IMG/VR virus record: IMGVR_UViG_3300028030_000010
Location: 1-64,000 of that record
From: a virus
Strand: one strand, 5' to 3'
Length of the DNA: 64,000 nucleotides
Shown here one piece after another: positions 17,346 through 25,194 of the stretch (its first letter is position 1; every line of letters begins with the position of its first letter). The notes under the pieces were generated by a model. That model was given only the letters and a program-made list of their open reading frames with translations. It searched no databases and had not been told where the DNA came from. A program made the position numbers and the translations under genes.

Positions 17346-17759
17346 TCATTCCACAAGAGCTTGTGTGGTAAAGTGTTTATTGCTCCAATCTATTTGAAAT
17401 TCTTCTGGATATTTTAATCCATCAATGTGTATTGTTAATTGACCTATTAACATAGTTCCTGATTTATCTATATTGCTTACCTCTATTTTTGTAATTCCAT
17501 ATTTATCAGCTATTTTATTTGCATTTTTTTCTAAATAAAAGCTAAATTTAGGAGGATTTATCACTTCTCCTAAATCTTCTATCAAAGTTGTTCCATAGCC
17601 TGGCTTTAAAGGAGGAGAGAATGTTGTTAACAATTCTTGAATAAAGTTTTTAGCTTTTACTTTAGCTCTACTTTCTTCTTTTTTTGTTTGCTGAGAGACA
17701 ACAATAGGATCTGTTGATTTTGCTATTTCCAATTTAGATTGAAAAATTTCATTGATCAT
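17346..17759 (-). CDS. Unknown protein, 137 aa
   Basis: Last gene of the minus-strand operon from 19017. AAAGG precedes the start. The N-terminal half is helical and charged; the C-terminal half is beta-rich (TMLIGQLTIHIDGLKYPEEFQIDW). A PGYG element occurs here (LKPGYGTTLIEDL) and also in the neighbouring sigma-like protein (NWNPGYGNLKTYL), which may be coincidence. Function unknown. Confidence 0.6.
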   Translation of the reverse strand: MINEIFQSKLEIAKSTDPIVVSQQTKKEESRAKVKAKNFIQELLTTFSPPLKPGYGTTLIEDLGEVINPPKFSFYLEKNANKIADKYGITKIEVSNIDKSGTMLIGQLTIHIDGLKYPEEFQIDWSNKHFTTQALVE

Positions 17760-17768
17760 ATTTAACCT

Positions 17769-18410
17769 TTACTCATAAGAATTTATAGCTTCTGCGTATT
17801 GAGATATATGGTTGTCTATTTCTTTCTTGATAGAATAAAATTTTGTTTGTTTAAAACCATATTTTTTAAACAGTTGCTCTTTTGATAGTTGTTTTAAATA
17901 CATGTCTTTAGCTATATTTCTTTTTGTAGGGTCTGGTATGCTATCTATAATTTCTTTAGGTGTAATTGAAATATTTTTTGCTTGAAGATATTCATCTGTT
18001 TCAAATTGAGCTTTTGCAACTCCTCCATATAATTGCAATAAATTTTTAGCTTTATTTTCTGTAATATTCATTTTTTTTGCTAGCCAGGTAGGATTAGGTA
18101 ATCCACCATATGTGTCTTTATAGTCATCTATAATTTTTTTAGCTTTATACATTAAAAGTTGTTGATTTTCTGGCACATAAACTGGTTGATTTTTGTAAAA
18201 TTCTCTACTCAATTGTTGCAGTTGCGAACTTAAGTATGTTTTAAGATTACCGTAACCAGGATTCCAGTTTCTTAAAGCTTTTCTAATTATTGCCTCAGCT
18301 TTTGCTCTTAACACATATTCGTTTTGATTTTGTTTAAATTTATTTACAAAATATTCTAATTGTTCGTTAGCAATTTTATTTTTTTCAGGGTCTGTAGTAA
18401 ACTCAATCAT
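17769..18410 (-). CDS. Sigma-factor-like protein (divergent)
   Basis: I place the start at the ATG ending at 18410, which has AAAGGA upstream and begins MIEFTTDPEK; an upstream in-frame ATG lacks such a site. Residues about 40-90 (IIRKALRNWNPGYGNLKTYLSSQLQQLSREF, then PVYVPEN) resemble sigma region 2 to 3.0, where a conserved FDP..G..F.TYA segment and VRxP occur. LPNPTWLAKKMNITENKAKNLL resembles the region 3 helix-turn-helix. The end (LSKEQLFKKYGFKQTKFYSIKKEIDNHI) looks like a region 4 helix-turn-helix. Region 2.1-2.2 is short and atypical. It may direct the phage or host RNA polymerase to the uniform phage promoters. Another HTH structural protein is the alternative. Confidence 0.55.
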   Translation of the reverse strand: MIEFTTDPEKNKIANEQLEYFVNKFKQNQNEYVLRAKAEAIIRKALRNWNPGYGNLKTYLSSQLQQLSREFYKNQPVYVPENQQLLMYKAKKIIDDYKDTYGGLPNPTWLAKKMNITENKAKNLLQLYGGVAKAQFETDEYLQAKNISITPKEIIDSIPDPTKRNIAKDMYLKQLSKEQLFKKYGFKQTKFYSIKKEIDNHISQYAEAINSYE

Positions 18411-19017
18411 TACAGTGTCCTTTAAATTGAGGTAAATCATAAATATTATCAATAGGAGAAGTTATTTTTCCTAAATCTATTATTTCATATTCATACGCAG
18501 GAAGCTTTCCACAATCTGTAACTATTGGTGCTCCACCAGCAACATCAACAACATAAACAGGCGGTTCACACAATCTTCCACAATCAAACACATAACCAAC
18601 AAAGCCAGTGATAGAGCCTAAATCATCTAAAGATGTATCTATTTTTGTGTAATGTCTTAATCCAGCATATTCAGTTTTTACTTTAAAAAAATCTATTTCA
18701 ATATTTTCTCCTGTAGCTGTAGAACCTAAATGTATAAACATATAAAAATATGGTAATTCTTCATATGAAGTTAAAGGAAGCAACATTGTTTCTTCTGGCG
18801 TTAAATAAATAGAAATAATTCCTGGCTTACTTAAATCTGGCTCTATTTTTTTTATCAAATACGATTCTTCATCGGGAGTGTTTCTATCTTTTTTAAACAC
18901 CACATAACAATCATCATATTTCGTTAAATCCACAGGTTCTTCTACACCATATTCATTTGTTTTGGAAACAAAAAGTTCTTTGTAGTATGAGTTTGTTATC
19001 CTTATTTTTTCAGCCAT
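18403..19017 (-). CDS. Virion protein, baseplate/receptor-binding type (tentative)
   Basis: The start is the ATG ending at 19017 (MAEKIRITNSYYKELF), preceded by AAGGATT; a longer frame has no ribosome-binding site. The N-terminal 120 residues alternate strands, and IISIYLTPEETMLLPLTSYEELPYFY resembles the N-terminal domain of phage baseplate upper (BppU-type) proteins. The C-terminus has paired cysteines (CGRLCEPP, DCGKL). It overlaps the sigma-like gene by 8 bases. Function tentative. Confidence 0.5.
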   Translation of the reverse strand: MAEKIRITNSYYKELFVSKTNEYGVEEPVDLTKYDDCYVVFKKDRNTPDEESYLIKKIEPDLSKPGIISIYLTPEETMLLPLTSYEELPYFYMFIHLGSTATGENIEIDFFKVKTEYAGLRHYTKIDTSLDDLGSITGFVGYVFDCGRLCEPPVYVVDVAGGAPIVTDCGKLPAYEYEIIDLGKITSPIDNIYDLPQFKGHCND

Positions 19018-19033
19018 ATTTTTTACAATCCTT

Positions 19034-19053
19034 TTTGTTATAATTATAGCAAA
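19034..19053. promoter_or_regulatory. Palindromic divergent promoter
   Basis: TTTGTTATAATTATAGCAAA is nearly its own reverse complement. It gives extended -10 elements on both strands: TATAAT at 19039-19044 on plus and at 19043-19048 on minus. The elements serve the genes starting at 19064 and 19017. Start codons lie about 20 and 26 bases away, so both starts of transcription fall very close together. Confidence 0.65.
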
Positions 19054-19063
19054 AAGGATTAAC

Positions 19064-19633
19064 ATGGGCACTCCGATAGCAAAACAACTATTAATTAGAT
19101 GGGCAGAATCTGAAAGTACATTAGAACAATATAGACCAGCGGTTAGAGAGTTTGTTTACACAATGGATACTGGTGCTGTATTTATGGGAACTCCAGAAGG
19201 GGCTAAAAAATTAGCCTATTGGATAGATGTAGAAAAATATATAGATAATCAAATTAAAGAATACAAACCCAAAGTTGGTAGTGGTGCAGAACTAGCAACT
19301 CAACAATTAGCTGGACAATTAGCATATAACACGGATGTAAAAAGGTTACAATATTTAGAGCCTTTAACAAATATTAGGCAAACATATGTTACAACATCAG
19401 ATTTAATGTTGAAAGACCCAGTAACAATTAAAATTACAAGTGACAACATCGATGAAAACGATAATAATAGTGTGACAATTGTGGATTTTAAAAGACCATT
19501 TAGAATGGTATTTGTAAATGGCAAACTTGTAACACAAAACACTTCTGGTGAAAGATATTACACATACGATAGTTCAACTTATACTTTGAAAATTTATAAA
19601 ATGGAAGATGGTGATTTAATTGCTTATTTCTAA
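19064..19633 (+). CDS. Fibre-type virion protein
   Basis: 189 residues. FVYTMDTGAVFMGTPEGAKKLAYW resembles the short N-terminal attachment repeats of phage fibres, where a phrase like DTDTGxVYMGT is common. A Gln/Ala-rich helical middle follows, then a beta-rich end (MVFVNGKLVTQNTSGERYYTYD...LIAYF). AAAAAGGATT precedes the start. Likely a tail fibre, collar or adaptor protein; no receptor-binding enzyme motif is visible. Confidence 0.55.
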   Translation: MGTPIAKQLLIRWAESESTLEQYRPAVREFVYTMDTGAVFMGTPEGAKKLAYWIDVEKYIDNQIKEYKPKVGSGAELATQQLAGQLAYNTDVKRLQYLEPLTNIRQTYVTTSDLMLKDPVTIKITSDNIDENDNNSVTIVDFKRPFRMVFVNGKLVTQNTSGERYYTYDSSTYTLKIYKMEDGDLIAYF

Positions 19634-19648
19634 TTTGATATAATTAAA
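19634..19648 (+). promoter_or_regulatory. Extended -10 promoter
   Basis: TTTGATATAATTAAA, with TATAAT at 19639-19644, 36 bases before the ATG at 19681. It heads the operon that runs to the beta' C-terminal gene. Confidence 0.65.
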
Positions 19649-19680
19649 AAGTTTAAAAAATCAACAAAAAAGGAAAAGAG

Positions 19681-20604
19681 ATGATCACAAAACAACAAGC
19701 TAAAACTTTCAATAGAATGTTAAACTCTCACAAAGTAGTTGGTGGTATGAAAGGTAAAGTTGCGTTAAAAGTGTATGACCCTCAAGGTAATTTAGTAGAC
19801 ATAGCAACTATGTGGGAAGGGTATGATATAGATGATATTATGTTCAACACATCATTAGAAACCGCAAAAAAAATCATGGCTCGTGTAATGGCTGGAGACA
19901 CAAATTACAAATTAGCAAAGGTTGCTTTTGGTAATTGTGGGCATAACTTTGATAATCCAAAACAAAAGGTTGACCCAACTCCATATGATGTAGAACTAAA
20001 AGCTGCTTCATTAATTAGACAATCATTAGAAGACGATTCTATTGATGATTACACATATACTTACAACGATGTTAAACATAGGATAGTTTATTTAGAAAAA
20101 GATATTCTTCCTGAAAACATTTCATTTGGTCCAGATGGAAAAGAATTTGTGGTAGAAGTGCCTATAACATATAATGATTTTAACTTAAGAAATGGAGCTG
20201 ATCAATCTGATGAAACTTTACCATTCGTTGATAGTATTGTTAGCTATGATATAATCATGTCTGATGGCACTTTAGCAAAACACAGAAATGTTAACTCTGA
20301 CGGAACAATTAAAGATGACGGAAATTACACAGAAGTTTTAAAAACAACTGATAGCGATGACAACACTGTTTATAGATTTAAAAACGGGTTAAATAGTAAT
20401 GGAGAAGTAGACACAGAAAATGGTGGCATCAGACCTCAAGAAATTTCAGAAATTTTATTATGTGCAAACATAACTGGTTCTGGAACAGAAGAAGACCCTT
20501 ATGAAAAATTAGCTAGCTCAAGAATTACTTCTGGTCTATTGGTATTCCCTGAGGGCTTTAATTTTGTTTATCAATGGACATTAAGTTGGAACTTGGTAGA
20601 TTAG
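19681..20604 (+). CDS. Virion structural protein, 307 aa
   Basis: Well-supported start (AAAAAAGGAAAAGAG). The N-terminal region (MLNSHKVVGGMKGKVALKVYDPQGN) and the C-terminal phrase LLVFPEGFNFVYQWTLSWNL resemble structural proteins encoded in baseplate or fibre clusters. The middle is beta-rich and acidic (SDGTIKDDGNYTEV). First gene of a long co-directional operon. I call it structural from composition and context; the exact position in the particle is unknown. Confidence 0.6.
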   Translation: MITKQQAKTFNRMLNSHKVVGGMKGKVALKVYDPQGNLVDIATMWEGYDIDDIMFNTSLETAKKIMARVMAGDTNYKLAKVAFGNCGHNFDNPKQKVDPTPYDVELKAASLIRQSLEDDSIDDYTYTYNDVKHRIVYLEKDILPENISFGPDGKEFVVEVPITYNDFNLRNGADQSDETLPFVDSIVSYDIIMSDGTLAKHRNVNSDGTIKDDGNYTEVLKTTDSDDNTVYRFKNGLNSNGEVDTENGGIRPQEISEILLCANITGSGTEEDPYEKLASSRITSGLLVFPEGFNFVYQWTLSWNLVD

Positions 20605-20605
20605 A

Positions 20606-21046
20606 ATGGTTTATTGCAATATAGAAACTATATTGTTTCCTAGTCGTCTAACATATTCAAAGTTAGACGACCTCATTATTAATGGAGATGATGTTGAATT
20701 TCTAAAAAAAATAGAACAAACTATTGATTTGCAAAAAGTTATTGCTGAAAGGTTAAATGTGAAAATAATCACTCCTCCTAAACCGTATTCAATGTTTAAT
20801 TTAGACGAGATCATAATGGCGATCAATTTTAATTTTCTGGAAATTGAAAAAAAAATAAACGATATTGAAGCTAACAACAGAGAAGATTACATAAATTTTG
20901 ATGAATTCAAAAAAATAGATCTATTTTTTAATGAGTATGGAAAAAATATTACTATCAACATAAATTCTGACTCTGTTTCCATAGAAACAAGTTCCAAGAA
21001 GTTTAAATTAAACATTGAAGATGAAACTATGGAAATAGAATCTTAA
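20606..21046 (+). CDS. Unknown protein, 146 aa
   Basis: Starts one base after the previous stop. Helical N-terminal half with basic and hydrophobic heptads; the C-terminal half alternates short strands (NITININSDSVSIETSSKKFKL). Probably a small baseplate or fibre-associated protein in the structural operon. Not recognised. Confidence 0.6.
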   Translation: MVYCNIETILFPSRLTYSKLDDLIINGDDVEFLKKIEQTIDLQKVIAERLNVKIITPPKPYSMFNLDEIIMAINFNFLEIEKKINDIEANNREDYINFDEFKKIDLFFNEYGKNITININSDSVSIETSSKKFKLNIEDETMEIES

Positions 21047-21054
21047 GGATAAAG

Positions 21055-22074
21055 ATGATTGACATCAATCAGTTTTGTGAAAAAATACAGACTACAAACA
21101 TTACAGATGTAGAAAATGAAAATTTATTTTTTGAAACAGTTTTTCAGGAACAAAAAAGAATATTAAACGATATTTATAAAAGCAAGGTTCTTTTAAAAGA
21201 AATTAAAGAGACATGGAAAGAGAATCCTAAATTAAGCTATAATTTTTTAGTTTACGATAAGAACATAAAACTAAAATCTAATAAATTAACTATCGTAATA
21301 GATTCTGAAATAAAAGAAGAAAATAACTTTGTTAATGAACAGTATTTAGAAGATGTGGTTCAAAATTTTTACCAAAATATCGAAAATGTTTCGAGCTTTA
21401 TTGAGCAAGAAGTAGTTTTATCTTCTAACGGCTCTCCGTTAGTTAACTTAAACTATTTTATCGATAATTATTTAACCATCAAAAAACCTGTTATAACAGA
21501 TTGTGTAATTGAACAACAAACAATAGAAGAAATTGGTGATAACAATTTAATAGGATTAATTGATTGTTACACATACATAATTCCAATTAAAACTATTATT
21601 GACCTTACTGACAAAAATATAAAAAACTTAGATAACACGATGTCCTTAACTAAGGACTCTTTTCGTTTTTTACGTCTAAAGATTATTGATTCGCCAGTAA
21701 CATCAATATATTTAACCCAATCATCATTATATCTTAATAATGCAACCACAAAAGAATTATACATAACTAATCAGAATAATTACATTTTAGATGAAATTGT
21801 TGTTTCGGATGAGCTTGAAGAAAAATCAAACTTTTTAAAAACCATTACACTTTTTAAAATTTTTGAGGAAACTAAAGCAAAAAAAAATTGGACTGTTCCT
21901 GAGTTAATTAAAACAGATTCAAATCAAACTGGATTATCAAATAAGATAATAGAAGCTGTAAGAAAAAATGAGACGTTAGATACAAATGAATTAGTTAGTT
22001 ATGAGGAATTAGAATTAGCTATGGAACATATTATATCTGAATTAACAACAATTACAGAGGTGTGCAATGAATAA
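21055..22074 (+). CDS. Unknown structural-operon protein, 339 aa
   Basis: AAGGATAAAG precedes the ATG. Rich in Asn, Ile, Glu and Lys, with helical ends and a beta-rich centre (SPVTSIYLTQSSLYLNNATTKELYI). Similar in composition and length to the next two genes (344 and 416 residues), so the three may form one fibre or baseplate assembly. No sequence identity obvious by eye. Overlaps the next gene by 8 bases. Confidence 0.6.
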   Translation: MIDINQFCEKIQTTNITDVENENLFFETVFQEQKRILNDIYKSKVLLKEIKETWKENPKLSYNFLVYDKNIKLKSNKLTIVIDSEIKEENNFVNEQYLEDVVQNFYQNIENVSSFIEQEVVLSSNGSPLVNLNYFIDNYLTIKKPVITDCVIEQQTIEEIGDNNLIGLIDCYTYIIPIKTIIDLTDKNIKNLDNTMSLTKDSFRFLRLKIIDSPVTSIYLTQSSLYLNNATTKELYITNQNNYILDEIVVSDELEEKSNFLKTITLFKIFEETKAKKNWTVPELIKTDSNQTGLSNKIIEAVRKNETLDTNELVSYEELELAMEHIISELTTITEVCNE

Positions 22075-23101
22075 AAAACTTCAACTTGTTATACAAGAGT
22101 ATGAGAAGCTTAAAAAGCAATTGATTCCTGTAACAAAAGTTACATTAGAAGGCGATAATTTAATTTTTTTTCAAAATCAGCCTTTAAAAGAACTAAAAGA
22201 CAATCAGTCTATAAATTTTGAAAATATAGGAGAAATGGTTGAGTATTTGATAAAGGATATTTTAGAGTATGTGGAAAGTATTAAAAATTTGTCTACTGCA
22301 ATAAATCGAGAAAACGACTTAAATAAGGAATACTTAATAATAAACACTAGCGATTCTACTTTCCTGAAATTAAATCCTATTTCTCCAGACACTTATTATG
22401 CGTACAATTTAATTAATTATAAAGATATAGCTGAATTTAGAACTTTAATTGATCAAGTAATGGTTAAAACAAACTTTATTTTACAAAGAGAAAATGGCAC
22501 TTCTGTAAATATAGAGCCAATCGTAATGTTACTAGATGCATCAAACAAAACAATTAAACGTTTTACCGAAAATTTGCCCTTTAGCATCACTTCTATTTTT
22601 AGCCTGATTTTAATAGGCATTAAAACAAAAGAAAAATTAACAAAAGATGAAAAACTAAAAATTGTTTCTGATTATTCTATAGAGCTTAGATTTAATTCTT
22701 TAAAAAAAGAAATTTACAATGGAAAGTTATATGATTTTGAAGTTATTCAAGTCCCTGAAACTATTAATGAAGAAGTAATATTTGTTTTTAACTTAATTGA
22801 TTTATTTAAAAACATTGTAGATGTTAAAACATTCAAAAATAAAGAATATAGTTTGAGTTCTAACAATCAGACATTTGGAGATGTAGAAAATGATTTTTTG
22901 AAGATTGTAAAAATAAATGAAGAAATTATTCCCGTATCTATCTGGGAAAGAATATTTGTTTATAAAGATTTCAACAGATACAAATTACCCTTTGATATGA
23001 AATTTCAGATTTACAAATCTCCATCTAAAGGAGAATATGTTTATTTTCCGTCTGGAGCAGACTTGGTAAAAAAACTCAAGGAGACAATAGATGAAATTTG
23101 A
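22067..23101 (+). CDS. Unknown structural-operon protein, 344 aa
   Basis: The start lies inside the end of the preceding gene, with GAGGTG upstream. The N-terminus is helical (KLQLVIQEYEKLKKQLIPV) and a long helical segment follows near residue 60 (IGEMVEYLIKDILEYVESIK). The C-terminus has a segment with GEYVYFPSGADLVKKL. No enzymatic motif. Overlaps the next gene by 11 bases. Confidence 0.6.
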   Translation: MNKKLQLVIQEYEKLKKQLIPVTKVTLEGDNLIFFQNQPLKELKDNQSINFENIGEMVEYLIKDILEYVESIKNLSTAINRENDLNKEYLIINTSDSTFLKLNPISPDTYYAYNLINYKDIAEFRTLIDQVMVKTNFILQRENGTSVNIEPIVMLLDASNKTIKRFTENLPFSITSIFSLILIGIKTKEKLTKDEKLKIVSDYSIELRFNSLKKEIYNGKLYDFEVIQVPETINEEVIFVFNLIDLFKNIVDVKTFKNKEYSLSSNNQTFGDVENDFLKIVKINEEIIPVSIWERIFVYKDFNRYKLPFDMKFQIYKSPSKGEYVYFPSGADLVKKLKETIDEI

Positions 23102-24341
23102 GATGAAATATATGTTTTATTTAGATGATTTTTGCATGTCTGCTCAATTTGTTGTTGAACAGTTAAATTATTTGGAAAACACTATCAGTTCCTTTCTATC
23201 AAAAAAAAAGCCAATTGTTTATATAGGAAACAAAACTAACAATATTTACATTTATCAGAGTTTATTCAACAGGCACGATAGTTCATTTGAATTTAGTGAA
23301 TTGCGTGTCGAGTTCAATAAAAACTTAAATATTTTAGTTAATTACAACCAAACTGTTTTAGAAGAATCTCTATTTTTAAAAGATTATACTTTTCATTTGT
23401 TTGAATCTTTAGACAAAGTTTTTATTAATAAAAATATAAACACTGCTTCTGTAAACTGGTTTTATACACACGATATCAAAACCAGTGACATTAAAGATAA
23501 TAGTTTCTTTTCTATTGAAATAGCTAATTTATTGTTTTACAAAAACAAAAATGAACTTTTCAAATCTGTCGAGGTAACTAAAGAAATAAATAATTTACCT
23601 ACAAAGAAAAATTTATCGGAACAATTTAATTTGTTAACAAGCAAAACTATTGTGTGTGAAATAAGAGGCTTCCAAGGGGATAATGCGTCTTTACAAGATA
23701 TAGATTTTAAAAGCAAAATTCCAATAGAAATAAACACAGAAGTCATAACATCAAATAATATAATAGAGGATTTGTCAAACATAGAAACAAATAATTCTTT
23801 TTTTATAAGAAGAGATTTAACAAATGTTGAACAATTGAAGATAAAAGACAAAGAAATATTAGAAGATGATGATGTTTTAAACACTAAAGAAATTAACAAT
23901 CTGTTAAAGAATTACAAGGATATAAATGATTATACAATTGATTCGTCTTATTCTGTAAAAAATTCTACAGAAAGTAATCATGCTGCAACAGCTAGCAAAG
24001 TTGTTTCTATTATTAAAACATATTTAGAAGAATTTTACTTTTCGACAATTGAGAAATCAATTGACAATCTACCCACAACTAATGTATTGAAATTGATAAA
24101 ATTTTACGAGGATAAAATTAAAGAAATAAAATCTGAATATCTTTTGTTAGAGGACTATTCTTTAACAGAATTTCATACTCACAATAACTATTGTTTAAAA
24201 ACAAGTAATCCTTTAACTTTTACTCTTCAAAAGAAATGTATAGATGCTAAAATTTCTATTGAAGATAGCAATAAAGTTATGACCAAAAATGTTTTAAAAT
24301 GTTGGCTAAAACAATGTTTAGATGAAAGGGCAAGCCTATGA
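23091..24341 (+). CDS. Unknown structural-operon protein, 416 aa
   Basis: Starts MKFEMKYMFYLDDFCMSAQF, with AAGGAGAC upstream. Strongly AT-rich codons, many Asn, Lys and Ile. The central region is acidic and probably flexible. The C-terminal 80 residues are helical and contain DARISIEDSNKVM-like charged stretches and two cysteines. Its stop overlaps the next start (ATGA). Unknown role in the same operon. Confidence 0.6.
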   Translation: MKFEMKYMFYLDDFCMSAQFVVEQLNYLENTISSFLSKKKPIVYIGNKTNNIYIYQSLFNRHDSSFEFSELRVEFNKNLNILVNYNQTVLEESLFLKDYTFHLFESLDKVFINKNINTASVNWFYTHDIKTSDIKDNSFFSIEIANLLFYKNKNELFKSVEVTKEINNLPTKKNLSEQFNLLTSKTIVCEIRGFQGDNASLQDIDFKSKIPIEINTEVITSNNIIEDLSNIETNNSFFIRRDLTNVEQLKIKDKEILEDDDVLNTKEINNLLKNYKDINDYTIDSSYSVKNSTESNHAATASKVVSIIKTYLEEFYFSTIEKSIDNLPTTNVLKLIKFYEDKIKEIKSEYLLLEDYSLTEFHTHNNYCLKTSNPLTFTLQKKCIDAKISIEDSNKVMTKNVLKCWLKQCLDERASL

Positions 24342-24757
24342 CATATATAGACTTTCATAACCTAAATCACATAAAACCAATGGCCATTTTTAAAGCCTTA
24401 CTTGATTTGTCAAATTTTAGACAAATTGCTAATACAAAATGCAAAGTGTATAAATACATTGCATTATCCTTTATATTACTATTTAAAAAAGATATCTTTT
24501 TTACAAAGGAAAAAAGTGATGAGGTTAATATAAATCTGCAAGAGTTGTTAAAATCGCTAAAAAGCAATCGCAATATTAGCAGAATAGTTTCTGAAATAAA
24601 AAAAACAAAAGAATGTGTTTTTCTTCCTGAATTAGTTGATCTCGTAGATCAAGACGATTGGTTGTCGTTGTTGCATATTTTAAAATCAGCAAACAAGTTA
24701 GATTGCGTAAAAGATGCATTGGATTATTTAAAAAGCAATTTTAAGGACTACGAATGA
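24338..24757 (+). CDS. Unknown helical protein, 139 aa
   Basis: ATGA overlap with both neighbours shows tight translational coupling. The product is basic and helical with a hydrophobic segment (YKYIALSFILLFKKDIFF) that could be a buried helix. No motif recognised. It sits directly before the acetyltransferase and beta' genes. Confidence 0.6.
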   Translation: MTYIDFHNLNHIKPMAIFKALLDLSNFRQIANTKCKVYKYIALSFILLFKKDIFFTKEKSDEVNINLQELLKSLKSNRNISRIVSEIKKTKECVFLPELVDLVDQDDWLSLLHILKSANKLDCVKDALDYLKSNFKDYE

Positions 24758-25194
24758 AAATAGAAATAGTTTCTCTTGATAAATATGTTTTTAATGATTC
24801 TGTAAAACTTTTGCAAAGATTTTATAAAGAATTTAAAGGTGAGCTTATACATAGGATAGAAGCAGAAGAGATTTTAAAAAATCCAAACAACCAAACATAT
24901 GTTTTATTAGTAGAAAATGAAGTAAGAGGATTATATGTTTTTCAACCATTCAATGAAGTGTATATAGTTAAAGCATTTATTTTACACCCATTGGTGAGAA
25001 GAACAAAAACTGGATATAGACTTTGGAAACATATGAAAGAGAAATTAAGCAAAAAACCTGCTATAATAGGAATTATTAGAAACAATAACCTTATTAAATC
25101 TATAATCAAAAAAAGAGGCCATTACATTGGAAGCGGTCTAGACAATGAGGGGCACGCATTAGATTTTTACAACTTATCTTTTAAAGGAATGTAA
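24754..25194 (+). CDS. GNAT-family acetyltransferase-like protein
   Basis: 146 residues, a normal size for a single GNAT domain. The acetyl-CoA binding region is recognisable: VYIVKAFILHPLVRRTKTGYRLWKHM has the beta4 strand followed by the R-x-x-x-G-x-R/G-x-L loop and helix, though the usual Q/RxxGxG/A is changed to RRTKTGY. The end (AIIGIIRNNNLIKSIIKKRGH) fits motif B. The substrate is unknown. It overlaps the preceding gene by ATGA and the beta' C-terminal gene by TAATG, so it is made together with the polymerase fragment. Confidence 0.65.
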   Translation: MKIEIVSLDKYVFNDSVKLLQRFYKEFKGELIHRIEAEEILKNPNNQTYVLLVENEVRGLYVFQPFNEVYIVKAFILHPLVRRTKTGYRLWKHMKEKLSKKPAIIGIIRNNNLIKSIIKKRGHYIGSGLDNEGHALDFYNLSFKGM

